Assembly: GCA_002753515.1 (NCBI GenBank)
Contig: PEAK01000011.1
Coordinates: 1-64,000 of the forward strand
From: Magnetococcales bacterium
GTDB taxonomy: Bacteria; Pseudomonadota; Magnetococcia; Magnetococcales; UBA8363
DNA length: 64,000 bases
Direction: 5' to 3'
This document shows, in pieces, positions 36,704 to 44,219 of the stretch (its first letter is position 1; each line of letters starts with the position of its first letter). Under the pieces are notes generated by a model. That model worked only from the letters and a program-made list of their open reading frames with translations, was not told the DNA's origin and did no database searches. The position numbers were made by a program, and so were the translations under genes.

Positions 36704-36856
36704 TTCTACTTTGTCACATTTCCAGTTCGGAGTTTGTGGCCTCTGGATTCCCGCATTCGCGGGAATGACGGTTACCTTTTTTCAACGGATTTTCTGCTTC
36801 GTCATCCCCGCGAAAGCGGGGATCCAGAGCGTATATTCTAATGTGACAAAGTAGAA
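36704..36856. mobile_element. 153-bp MITE-like element with 4-bp target duplication, copy B
   Basis: Same length as the copy at 23053 but in inverted orientation; terminal repeats TTCTACTTTGTCACATT and AATGTGACAAAGTAGAA are perfect here. It is flanked by CTAT on both sides (36700-36703 and 36857-36860), different from the CTAA of copy A, so each duplication was made at insertion. The two copies agree at most positions, with changes in one hairpin (CCCGCGAATGCGGG) that conserve pairing. Confidence 0.87.
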
Positions 36857-36874
36857 CTATTCAGCCCCCCTACC

Positions 36875-36970
36875 TAAACCGCAGCTATCTTGGGATGCGC
36901 AGTTCTTGTCATCCCCGCGCAAGCGGGGATGACGCTAGAAAACTACGTATCCCGCGCTGGTTGCGGTTTA
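36875..36970. mobile_element. 150-bp-family MITE-like element, internally deleted copy (96 bp), 4 of 5
   Basis: It begins TAAACCG and ends CGGTTTA like the full copies, with the same outer inverted repeats, but only one hairpin remains (GTCATCCCCGCGCAAGCGGG followed by GATGAC). The central 54 bp are missing. It lies 18 bases from the end of the 153-bp element. Outside it, CAGCCCCCC on the left and GGGGGGCTG on the right can also pair, which could make a larger stem enclosing the element. Confidence 0.78.
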
Positions 36971-37025
36971 ACTTTTGGCAGGGGGGCTGAGTTGGTCAGA
37001 GAGATGTCACGAAGTTCGGCCATTA

Positions 37026-37289
37026 TTAATGTATTTTCAGCAACGCTCCAAGGATGCTGAATCCGACAATCGTAATACCTCCCAAGCGGGTGATAATGCG
37101 GTATTCCATCTCTTTCACATCGCGCCGCAGGTTGTCTTCCAAATCTTTCAAGTCCCGTTTGGTTGCCAACCGCTCTTCGATCAGTTCGGCCATGGCTTCG
37201 GCTTGGACTTCTGCTTGCGCTTCGGTAAAACCTACAGATTTCAATTTTTTTGCATATGCCAGTGTATCAAACGCAATCGCATTGCTCAC
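37026..37289 (-). CDS. DUF1640-like small coiled-coil membrane protein
   Basis: An 87-residue protein of the same family as the gene at 18743: N-terminal FDTLAYAKKLKSVGFTEAQA, a charged coiled coil with RDLKDLEDNLRRDVKEMEYR, and a C-terminal membrane segment (LGGITIVGFSILGALL). I chose the GTG at 37289 because GGAG is 8 bases upstream and the result starts at the same place as its relatives; a GTG at 37298 is open as well. The broken relative lies directly upstream on the same strand. Function unknown. Confidence 0.72.
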   Translation of the reverse strand: MSNAIAFDTLAYAKKLKSVGFTEAQAEVQAEAMAELIEERLATKRDLKDLEDNLRRDVKEMEYRIITRLGGITIVGFSILGALLKIH

Positions 37290-37312
37290 CGGAAACACTC
37301 CTCATCAAGTTC

Positions 37313-37777
37313 CTACCACCCGGAACGTGTCACGATCCTGGACCAAACAGCAATCAATTCTTGGTGGCCTGCCACAATTAGTGCCGTTTGTGCAGCGAAT
37401 ATCCCTACCGTCCATTTGATGGTATCCATTTTGGCGGATTCAATGTCTTTGCGCAATTCAGTTTGCTCGTTTCAATCTTGACATCCAATTCCTTAATATC
37501 CCGCTTAAGATTGGCCTCCACAATGGCCAGTTCTTGCCGGGTGGCCAGACCATCCAAACGGCATTTTATCTGTTGCTCATTGCGATCCGCCAGGGTATCG
37601 AACCTTTCCGTTGCCTGTTTGTCCCGTCTGGCCGCAAGATCATCGACACGGGCATCAACCTGCCGTATGACCGTAGCCAACGCCTTTGCCTGTGCTTCAG
37701 CCTGTGCAGAGGGGGATCCCGGCACTTTCCAGTTCCTTTACACAGGCCAGGGTGTCAAACGGTATGTCGGTACTCAT
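37313..37777 (-). pseudogene. Frameshifted DUF1640-like gene
   Basis: Read from the ATG at 37777 the frame gives MSTDIPFDTLACVKELESAG, the family N terminus, then stops early. The next part continues in another frame as AQAEAQAKALATVIRQ through the coiled coil to DIKELDVKIETSK (about 37720 to 37470). A second shift near 37465 is needed to reach ELRKDIESAKMDTIKW and the membrane segment TVGIFAAQTALIV, ending at a TAG at 37313-37315. All family parts are present in order, so two frame changes have broken an otherwise complete gene. It is next to an intact relative. Confidence 0.7.
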
Positions 37778-37907
37778 GGTGGTTCCCATTCAGGGTGGAC
37801 GACACCAATTCTCAGGGACATTCTATCCCACAGAATGGTGAATCGTCAAAACCTATGCAACCAAGGTGTCGGCAGCAAATTAATTGTTTGATTGGTGGTA
37901 CCACTAT

Positions 37908-38009
37908 TTGCTAGCATTAAAACTCGCTACCATCGCCGCTGCGGCTCACGAGCAAAGTCTCAACCAGTGGGCCGCTGAGGCAATCCGACAGGCGGCCCGG
38001 GCGGAATGA
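37908..38009 (+). pseudogene. Possible HicB/RHH-type antitoxin C-terminal remnant
   Basis: A short frame ends with AAAHEQSLNQWAAEAIRQAA, closely resembling the C-terminal ribbon-helix-helix of HicB-type antitoxins (SLNQWV.EAL pattern). The upstream part of the antitoxin and any HicA toxin are missing in the 130 bases on the left, which contain stops. A remnant of a toxin-antitoxin module is the best reading, on short evidence. Confidence 0.4.
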
Positions 38010-38073
38010 TGGAGGAGTGGCATTGCCAAGTTACCGTTGTTTTGCCCCGGGTATTGGTCCAAGGGTGGCGGGT

Positions 38074-39045
38074 TCATTGTAATTGGTGAATGGGCACTCC
38101 CGGCAGCGGTTTGGATTGCAAAAAGCGGAGTCTCGCCATGAAACTTTCCGGGTTGCGACGGGTGACAGTGGCCCCTTCCCTGGGAAAGCAATGATCATGA
38201 AATCGGCTTAAGCTGAAACGAAAAGCAGCGGTGCGGCAGGCGGCTTGCAGGTGGTTTCGTTCCGCCAGGGTCAGGGGGCGTACCTGATTGTAGCCGGACA
38301 TCAGGGCATGGATACGCTCGGGATGGGGTTGGCCCGCATCATCAAGACACCAGGCGCACAGACTGATGGCGAGATCATAAAGCCAGGGGGCGTGGCAGGC
38401 GCTGTAAAAATCGATGATCCCCGTCAACTGGTCCCCTGAAAACAAGGTGTTGTCGGGAAACAGGTCGCCGTGACACACCCCTTGCGGCAAATCCAAAGGA
38501 AACCAATGGCTGTTCAACCACGCCCATTCCCGCTGCAACCAGGCGATGGTTTTTTCGTGGGCGGCGTTGTGGCTCGCGTACAGGCGGTCGAGCATGGTTG
38601 CCCAGGCTTCAGGGCTTAAGCGATCGGGTCGCTGCATGGGGACGGTCATTCCCCGGATGTGAAGCGTTCCAAGCCATGACCCCAATTGATGACACTGCGC
38701 GGCTGATGGAATGTTGGGAGACACCCCCGGGAGTTGCGTCACCATGACCGCCGGACGACCGTGCAGGGTGAATACCGCCTGATCGTTTGCATCTTTGATG
38801 GGGCGGGGTACGGGAAGACCCGCCTGGCCAAGCTGCTCCAGCAATGCCATGATATGGGGGAGTGCTTGGGCCTCCTCCGGGTTTTCCACCAGGGTCAGTA
38901 TCACCGTTCCCCGGGAGGTGGTCAGGCGATAATTGCTGTTGATGATCCCCTGGGCGATGGCCTCCAGTTGGCGGGGTTGGCCCAGGTTGCGGTCGATGGT
39001 AAAAGGTTCGAGATCCTGGATGGTTACAACGGTATACACCGACAC
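38074..39045 (-). CDS. thrB: Homoserine kinase, APH-fold type
   Basis: This ThrB type (aminoglycoside-phosphotransferase fold) phosphorylates homoserine in threonine synthesis. The 323-residue protein has the catalytic GVCHGDLFPDNTLF motif (HGD...N) and the DFG-like IDFYSACHAPWLYDLAI. I chose the GTG at 39045 (reading MSVYTVVTIQDLEPF), with GGAG 6 bases upstream, because it matches the usual family start; an ATG at 39057 is in frame, and the frame is open up to 39321 into ubiX. It is divergent from ubiX with only 27 bases between the start codons. Confidence 0.88.
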   Translation of the reverse strand: MSVYTVVTIQDLEPFTIDRNLGQPRQLEAIAQGIINSNYRLTTSRGTVILTLVENPEEAQALPHIMALLEQLGQAGLPVPRPIKDANDQAVFTLHGRPAVMVTQLPGVSPNIPSAAQCHQLGSWLGTLHIRGMTVPMQRPDRLSPEAWATMLDRLYASHNAAHEKTIAWLQREWAWLNSHWFPLDLPQGVCHGDLFPDNTLFSGDQLTGIIDFYSACHAPWLYDLAISLCAWCLDDAGQPHPERIHALMSGYNQVRPLTLAERNHLQAACRTAAFRFSLSRFHDHCFPREGATVTRRNPESFMARLRFLQSKPLPGVPIHQLQ

Positions 39046-39072
39046 GGTGGTCTCCATGGGGGTGGGCGTGTT

Positions 39073-39693
39073 ATGACGGAAACGGCAATTACCTTGGCAC
39101 TGACCGGAGCCTCGGGGGCCATCCACGGCGTGCGTTTGCTGGAGGCTCTGCTGGTTGCCGGCGTGGAGGTGGACCTCCTGCTTTCGACCGCTGCCCGTAC
39201 TGTACTGGCTGAAGAATGCGGACTCAATGTATCGGGTGATGGGGAGGAGGTCGTGGCCGTTTTTCGCCAGTTTTCTCGTCGGGCCGATGCGGAAGGCTTG
39301 TATCGGCGGGTTCGGCATCATGGACTCATGGATTGGCGCTCACGTTTGGCTTCGGGTTCGGGCGGGCGGCGCAAAATGGTCATTTGTCCCTGTTCCATGG
39401 GAACTTTGGCGGCGGTGTCTATGGGTCTGTCCGATAATTTATTGGAACGGGCGGCCGATGTGGTGATCAAAGAACGAGGGATGTTGATCATGGTTCCCCG
39501 GGAGACACCGCTTTCGGCGATTCATCTGGAAAATATGTTGCGCTTGACGCGCATGGGGGTTGTTGTCCTGCCGGCGTCTCCCGGATATTATCATCATCCC
39601 CAGGGGGTTTTGGATCTGGTCGATTTCATCGTCGCCAGGGTGATGGAACAGCTTGGCTTGGCGCAGCAGGTGATGCAACCTTGGGGGCGATGA
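39073..39693 (+). CDS. ubiX: Flavin prenyltransferase UbiX
   Basis: UbiX makes prenylated FMN, the cofactor of the UbiD decarboxylase in ubiquinone synthesis. The 206-residue protein shows the flavin-binding TLALTGASGAIHGVRLLEAL, CPCSMGTLAAVSMGLSDNLL and VPRETPLSAIHLENMLRL, all typical. The ATG at 39073 gives the standard N terminus. Three further ubiquinone genes follow on the same strand (ubiU, ubiV, ubiK), consistent with one pathway unit. Confidence 0.94.
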   Translation: MTETAITLALTGASGAIHGVRLLEALLVAGVEVDLLLSTAARTVLAEECGLNVSGDGEEVVAVFRQFSRRADAEGLYRRVRHHGLMDWRSRLASGSGGRRKMVICPCSMGTLAAVSMGLSDNLLERAADVVIKERGMLIMVPRETPLSAIHLENMLRLTRMGVVVLPASPGYYHHPQGVLDLVDFIVARVMEQLGLAQQVMQPWGR

Positions 39694-39763
39694 GATCCAG
39701 GCGGGATTGGGCCAAACCGGTTGCCAATGGAATGGTGTCGGGCGACAAAGGGAGTGGGTGACC

Positions 39764-40771
39764 ATGGGACAGAAGGTTGAAGTATTGGCACCGGCAGGAA
39801 ATTTACCTTCGCTGCGGGCAGCGGTGGATCATGGCGCCGATGCCGTCTATTTCGGGTTTCGTAACGCCACCAATGCGCGCAACTTCGAGGGATTGAACTT
39901 TAGTTTAAACGATGCCAAGGCGGGCATCGCCTATGCCCACAGCCATGGTGTCCGGGCCAATGTGGTTCTCAATACCTTCCCGCAGGCGGACGATCCCTCA
40001 CTTTGGTTTCAAACCGTGGACGAGACCGCCGCATTGGGGGCGGATGCCATCATCATCGCCAATTTGTCATTGCTGGATTATTGTCACGCCAAGCATCCGC
40101 AACTTCCCATTCACCTGTCGGTGCAGGCCTCGGCCAGCAACGCCCCGGCCATCAATTTTTATCAACGTCACTTTGATATCGCCCGGGTGATCTTGCCACG
40201 GGTGCTGACCGTGGCTGAAATTCGTGCCCTCAAGGAGCGCACCACCGTGGACCTGGAGGTTTTCGCCTTTGGCGGCCTGTGCGTCATGGCGGAAGGGCGC
40301 TGTTATCTCTCTTCCTTCGCGACCGGGGTGTCGCCCAATATCGAGGGTGTTTGTTCCCCGGCACGGGCGGTGCGGTTTGAAAATACCGGGGAACGTCTGC
40401 GGACCCGATTGGGGGATATTTTGATCGCCGACTACGGTGCCCATGAGGAGGCGGCCTATCCGACGATTTGCAAGGGACGCTTCCAGGCCAATGATCAGGT
40501 GTATCACGTCATGGAGGAACCGGGGTCGTTGAACATTTTGGAAATGTTGCCCGAGGTGATCGAATCAGGGGTTGTTTCCCTGAAGATTGAAGGGCGGCAA
40601 CGTACCAAATCGTACGTGGCCACGGTGACGCGGGTCCTCCGCCAGGCCGTTGACTCCTATTATGCGGATCCCCCTGGTTTTCGCCCCAAGGGGAAGTGGC
40701 TCAAGGAGTTGAACGCCATTTCGGAAGGGACGACGCACACGTTGGGAACCTATGAAGAACGGTGGCAATGA
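39764..40771 (+). CDS. ubiU: O2-independent ubiquinone hydroxylation protein UbiU (peptidase U32 family)
   Basis: UbiU and UbiV form a heterodimer with [4Fe-4S] clusters that hydroxylates the quinone ring without oxygen. The 335-residue protein starts VEVLAPAGNLPSLRAAVDHG, a family signature. Four cysteines in the expected region (GGLCVMAEGRC, GVCSPAR, TICKGRF) can bind the cluster. The ATG at 39764 follows GGGAGTGGG. Its stop overlaps the ubiV start in ATGA, indicating coupled translation and supporting the UbiU rather than a collagenase-like U32 peptidase assignment. Confidence 0.9.
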   Translation: MGQKVEVLAPAGNLPSLRAAVDHGADAVYFGFRNATNARNFEGLNFSLNDAKAGIAYAHSHGVRANVVLNTFPQADDPSLWFQTVDETAALGADAIIIANLSLLDYCHAKHPQLPIHLSVQASASNAPAINFYQRHFDIARVILPRVLTVAEIRALKERTTVDLEVFAFGGLCVMAEGRCYLSSFATGVSPNIEGVCSPARAVRFENTGERLRTRLGDILIADYGAHEEAAYPTICKGRFQANDQVYHVMEEPGSLNILEMLPEVIESGVVSLKIEGRQRTKSYVATVTRVLRQAVDSYYADPPGFRPKGKWLKELNAISEGTTHTLGTYEERWQ

Positions 40772-41673
40772 TGCGGATCAGCTTGGGACCCTGCCAGTTT
40801 GACTGGGGAAAAAGTGCTTTGAAGGATTTTTACCGCAGGATGGCCTTTGAAACGGCGGTGGATATTCTCTATGTTGGCGAGGTGGTGTGTTCCAAACGGC
40901 AATCGTTGACACCGGAGGAAATGGTCTCCCTGGCGGAGGAATTGCGCTCGTCGGGCAAGGAGATCGTGTTTTCAACCCTGGGGCTGGTGATGAATGCCAG
41001 TGAGGAGGAGGGGTTGTATCGTTTGGCCCGGGCGGCGTCCCAGGGGGGGTGGTGGCTGGAAGCCAATGATATCGGCGGTATTGCCGTGGGGGAGGGCACC
41101 CCCATGGTGGCGGGTCCGCACATTACGACTTACAACCCTGAAACCATTCACTTCCTGATGCGGGTCGGTGTCAAGCGGGTGGTGTTTCCGGTGGAGTTGT
41201 CGGCGGATGCCATGGCGCGAATGATCCAGCGCTTGCAAGGGGAAATCACCCTGGAAGCGTTTGCCTACGGCAAGTTGCCACTGACGTTTTCCGCCCGGTG
41301 TTACACAGCCCGGGCGTTTCGCTATTCCAAGGCCAACTGCCAGTATAAATGTGGCGATTTCGCCGATGGCATGGTGATGCGTACCCAGGATGGTACCTCA
41401 TTTTTGACCATCAACGGTACGCAAACCATGTCGCATCGGCATTACAACCTGATCGAAGCGACCGAACGCTTGCAGGAGATCGGTATCGGTGTGCTGCGTT
41501 TGTCGCCGCAAAGCCAGGGTATGGCGGCGATTGTCGAGGTGTGGCGGGACCGGTTGCACGGGCGTATCGACGCCAAGGAGGCCCTGTCGCGTTTGTCGGA
41601 ACTCAACGGCGGCGAACCATTTTGCAACGGCTATTTTCATGGGCGTCCCGGCCATGATTATTGGTCCGCGTGA
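40768..41673 (+). CDS. ubiV: O2-independent ubiquinone hydroxylation protein UbiV (U32 family)
   Basis: Partner of UbiU. The 301-residue protein begins ISLGPCQFDWGKSALKDFY and has VVCSKR followed later by ARCYTARA and NCQYKCGDF, matching the four cluster cysteines of UbiV. The start at 40768 overlaps the ubiU stop by 4 bases (an adjacent ATG is at 40771). UbiT, the third member of the anaerobic pathway in E. coli, is not in this window. The presence of ubiU/ubiV implies ubiquinone production under low oxygen. Confidence 0.9.
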   Translation: MMRISLGPCQFDWGKSALKDFYRRMAFETAVDILYVGEVVCSKRQSLTPEEMVSLAEELRSSGKEIVFSTLGLVMNASEEEGLYRLARAASQGGWWLEANDIGGIAVGEGTPMVAGPHITTYNPETIHFLMRVGVKRVVFPVELSADAMARMIQRLQGEITLEAFAYGKLPLTFSARCYTARAFRYSKANCQYKCGDFADGMVMRTQDGTSFLTINGTQTMSHRHYNLIEATERLQEIGIGVLRLSPQSQGMAAIVEVWRDRLHGRIDAKEALSRLSELNGGEPFCNGYFHGRPGHDYWSA

Positions 41674-41718
41674 GGAGAATTGTCCGGGGCAGAAAAGAAC
41701 GATCAACCAGCCCGATGC

Positions 41719-41868
41719 TAAACCGCAGCCAACACGGGAAACGTAGCTTTCCAGTGTTATTCCCGCGAAAGCGGGAATCCAGAAAGTCAGGGGAAGTAGA
41801 AATGCCCCCTGGATCCCCGCTTTCGCGGGGATGACAATAACTACACATTCCAAGATGGTTGCGGTTTA
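41719..41868. mobile_element. 150-bp MITE-like element, copy 5 of 5
   Basis: 150 bp from TAAACCG to CGGTTTA, with TA at both ends and the two opposed hairpins. It lies between ubiV and ubiK, splitting the ubiquinone genes by 242 bases. Its hairpins may affect read-through into ubiK. Confidence 0.8.
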
Positions 41869-41915
41869 GTGTTGCCATCTTCCATCCTGAAGGAACAGCA
41901 GAAGGAATTCACGTC

Positions 41916-42167
41916 ATGCAGATTGACAATGCCATATTGGATCGGATCACCCAGAATGTTTTGGGTGTGTTTAACATGGTTGGCGAGACACGCGAAGAGA
42001 TGGCGCGCAAAGTTCGGGATCTGGTCCAGGAAGGGGTGGAGCATTTTGACTTGGTGAGCCGGGACGAATTTGACGCAGCCCGCACCCTGCTGGGTACGAC
42101 CCGGGAAAAATTGGAACAGTTGGAAAAACAGGTGGCGGACATGGAAAAAGCATTGTCGGAACGATAG
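41916..42167 (+). CDS. ubiK: Ubiquinone biosynthesis accessory factor UbiK (BMFP domain)
   Basis: An 83-residue amphipathic coiled-coil protein of the YqiC/BMFP family: ILDRITQNVLGVFNMVGETR at the N terminus and a C-terminal coiled coil LGTTREKLEQLEKQVADMEK. UbiK works with UbiJ in the soluble Ubi complex. The ATG at 41916 is preceded by AGGA. It follows ubiV after the element at 41719 and is followed directly by yifB, whose start is within 8 bases of its stop. Confidence 0.88.
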   Translation: MQIDNAILDRITQNVLGVFNMVGETREEMARKVRDLVQEGVEHFDLVSRDEFDAARTLLGTTREKLEQLEKQVADMEKALSER

Positions 42168-42174
42168 ACCCTTG

Positions 42175-43707
42175 TTGGCCCGGGTGCAGACGGTTGGTCT
42201 GGATGGCATCCAGGCGGTTTCCGTCGAGGTGGAGGTTGATTTCAGTCCTGGATTGCCGACACTGGGTATCGTGGGATTGCCCGAAGGGGCGGTGCGCGAA
42301 GCCAAGGATCGGGTGCGCGCGGCGTTGAGCAATTCGGGTTTTCATTTGCCGGCCAAGCGGATCATCATCAATTTGGCCCCTGCCCATCTGCCCAAAGGGG
42401 GATCATCCTACGATCTCCCCATGGCCTTGGGGTTGTTGGTGGCTTTGGGCAGGTTGTCGGCGGAAAGTTTGGCAGGGGCGCTGTTTTTCGGCGAATTATC
42501 GCTGGACGGGCGCTTGCGTGGGGTGCCGGGGGCGCTGCCTGCGGCCTTGTTTGCCCGGCGGAATGGGTTTTCCTGCCTGGTGGTCCCACGGGAAAATGGC
42601 AACGAGGCGGCGTTGACACCCGATATCCGGGTGTTCGCCCCGGAGACGTTGCTGGAATTGGTCGGGCACCTCCTGGGTGCGGCTCCCATGGCCCCGATGC
42701 CGGCTACCGATTGGCGCGGATGGAAAGAGGAGGCGACCACAGAGGAGCCTGACCTGTCCGAAATCAAGGGACAGGAATATGCCAAGCGGGCGTTGGAAAT
42801 TGCGGCGTCCGGGGGGCACAACATGCTGATGACCGGTCCTCCCGGATCGGGTAAAACCTTGTTGGCCCGAGCTTTGCCCGGGATTCTCCCGGAAATGTCC
42901 CTGGATGAGGCGCTGGAGGTGACGGCGATTCACTCCGTTGCCGGTCGCTTGTCGCCAGCACGACCCTTTATCGCCGTCCGTCCTTTTCGCAGTCCGCACC
43001 ATACCGCTTCCAAGATTTCCCTGGTGGGCGGCGGTGGTCATCCCCATCCGGGGGAGGTCAGTCTGGCGCATAAAGGGGTGTTGTTCCTGGACGAAATACC
43101 GGAATTCAGCCGCACGGTGTTGGAAGTGTTGCGCGAACCTTTGGAATCGGGGGAGGCCCACATTTCCAGGACTTCGTACTCGGCACGTTTCCCAGCCGAT
43201 TTTCAATTGTTGGCAGCGTGCAACCCGTGTCCCTGCGGTTATTTGGGCCATGGGAACCAGCGTTGTCGCTGTTCCCAGGTGCAGATCTCCAATTATCAGT
43301 CGCGTCTTTCGGGGCCGTTGCTGGACCGGATCGACCTGCATGTGGAAGTGCCGCCCGTTCCCAACGAATTGTTGGTGGCATTGCCGTCGGGGGAGGGGTC
43401 CACTTTGGTGCGTGAACGCGTGGTCCGGGCGCGCACAATGCAGTATGAACGCAATGGCATGGGAATCTGTAATGCCGGCTTGAATGGCAAAGCGTTGCAT
43501 GCCCATGCCGTGCTGACGCCAGCGGCGCGGCAGGTTTTGTTGGATGCGGGTAAAAGTCTCGGTTTTTCAGCACGGGCCCACAGTCGCCTGGTGCGGGTGG
43601 CGCGAACGATTGCGGATTTGGCGGCAGCTCCGGAAATTGATGCCGCATCCATGTCCGAAGCGATTCAGTTGCGTGTTGGTAGTGGCTTGTGGGGGCGCGA
43701 CAGGTAA
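42175..43707 (+). CDS. yifB: YifB/ComM family Mg-chelatase-like AAA+ ATPase
   Basis: A 510-residue AAA+ protein. The N-terminal ChlI-like domain (ARVQTVGLDGIQAVSVEVEV) is followed by the ATPase core with Walker A GPPGSGKTLLARALPGI, Walker B GVLFLDEIPEFSR, and the zinc-like CNPCPCGYLGH segment, then the C-terminal domain with FSARAHSRLVRVARTIADL. ComM, a member, is a branch-migration helicase in natural transformation. The start is uncertain: no ATG is present, and I took TTG at 42175 (reading LARVQTV), with TTG at 42172 and GTG at 42184 as alternatives. Confidence 0.9.
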   Translation: MARVQTVGLDGIQAVSVEVEVDFSPGLPTLGIVGLPEGAVREAKDRVRAALSNSGFHLPAKRIIINLAPAHLPKGGSSYDLPMALGLLVALGRLSAESLAGALFFGELSLDGRLRGVPGALPAALFARRNGFSCLVVPRENGNEAALTPDIRVFAPETLLELVGHLLGAAPMAPMPATDWRGWKEEATTEEPDLSEIKGQEYAKRALEIAASGGHNMLMTGPPGSGKTLLARALPGILPEMSLDEALEVTAIHSVAGRLSPARPFIAVRPFRSPHHTASKISLVGGGGHPHPGEVSLAHKGVLFLDEIPEFSRTVLEVLREPLESGEAHISRTSYSARFPADFQLLAACNPCPCGYLGHGNQRCRCSQVQISNYQSRLSGPLLDRIDLHVEVPPVPNELLVALPSGEGSTLVRERVVRARTMQYERNGMGICNAGLNGKALHAHAVLTPAARQVLLDAGKSLGFSARAHSRLVRVARTIADLAAAPEIDAASMSEAIQLRVGSGLWGRDR

Positions 43708-43735
43708 AGGATGGTTGGCACGGGGGGGGATTGCT

Positions 43736-43777
43736 CGACCGCAGGAGTCCCACTCAAAGGGAAGAACCCTGCGGTCG
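43736..43777. terminator. Hairpin between convergent yifB and superoxide reductase genes
   Basis: CGACCGCAGG at 43736-43745 pairs perfectly with CCTGCGGTCG at 43768-43777, with a 22-base loop. Its location between convergent genes suggests a bidirectional terminator; there is no T run. Confidence 0.5.
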
Positions 43778-43791
43778 TGCGCTGGATCGGG

Positions 43792-44181
43792 TTAGCTGAC
43801 GGTGACGCTCACCGGGTCACACTCCCAGATACCATGCTTGGTGCAGTAGGACATGGCGGTCAGGGTCAGCGAGCCCGCAGGGGCGACGATGTTGAAAGTC
43901 ACTTCCTGGTTGCCCTTGGCACCCATGCCGCCCATCATGCCGCTGGTGAAATTGGCTTCACCCAGGAGGGTGGTGCCATTGTAGAGCTGGATGGACTTGA
44001 TGAAATGGTCGGGATCATCCGGGTGTTGATAATCTTTGCCCATGCGTACGGTGACGGGAAATTTCTCTCCCGCTTTGGCGGACGTGGCGCAGTGGATAAA
44101 GGGGGAGTGCCGGTCGATGTAATCCTTTTTGGCTTCCTTGTCCACAGTGGAGATATCGACGTAACGGTTGACAATAGGCAT
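43792..44181 (-). CDS. Superoxide reductase (neelaredoxin type)
   Basis: A 129-residue single-domain protein that reduces superoxide to hydrogen peroxide at a non-haem Fe(His)4Cys site. Candidate ligands are visible: H25 (DRHSP), H53 and H59 (YQHPDDPDHF), C113 and H116 (SYCTKHGIWE). The N-terminal desulforedoxin domain of class I enzymes is absent. The active-site loop, EKHxP in well-studied enzymes, reads DRHSP here, so the usual Lys is replaced by Arg. The gene is 38 bases downstream of the peroxiredoxin gene on the same strand; the product of this enzyme, H2O2, is the substrate of that one. Confidence 0.85.
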   Translation of the reverse strand: MPIVNRYVDISTVDKEAKKDYIDRHSPFIHCATSAKAGEKFPVTVRMGKDYQHPDDPDHFIKSIQLYNGTTLLGEANFTSGMMGGMGAKGNQEVTFNIVAPAGSLTLTAMSYCTKHGIWECDPVSVTVS

Positions 44182-44219
44182 GTGAAGCTCCTGTCACGAA
44201 AGGTAAGTTGGGGTGTCAA

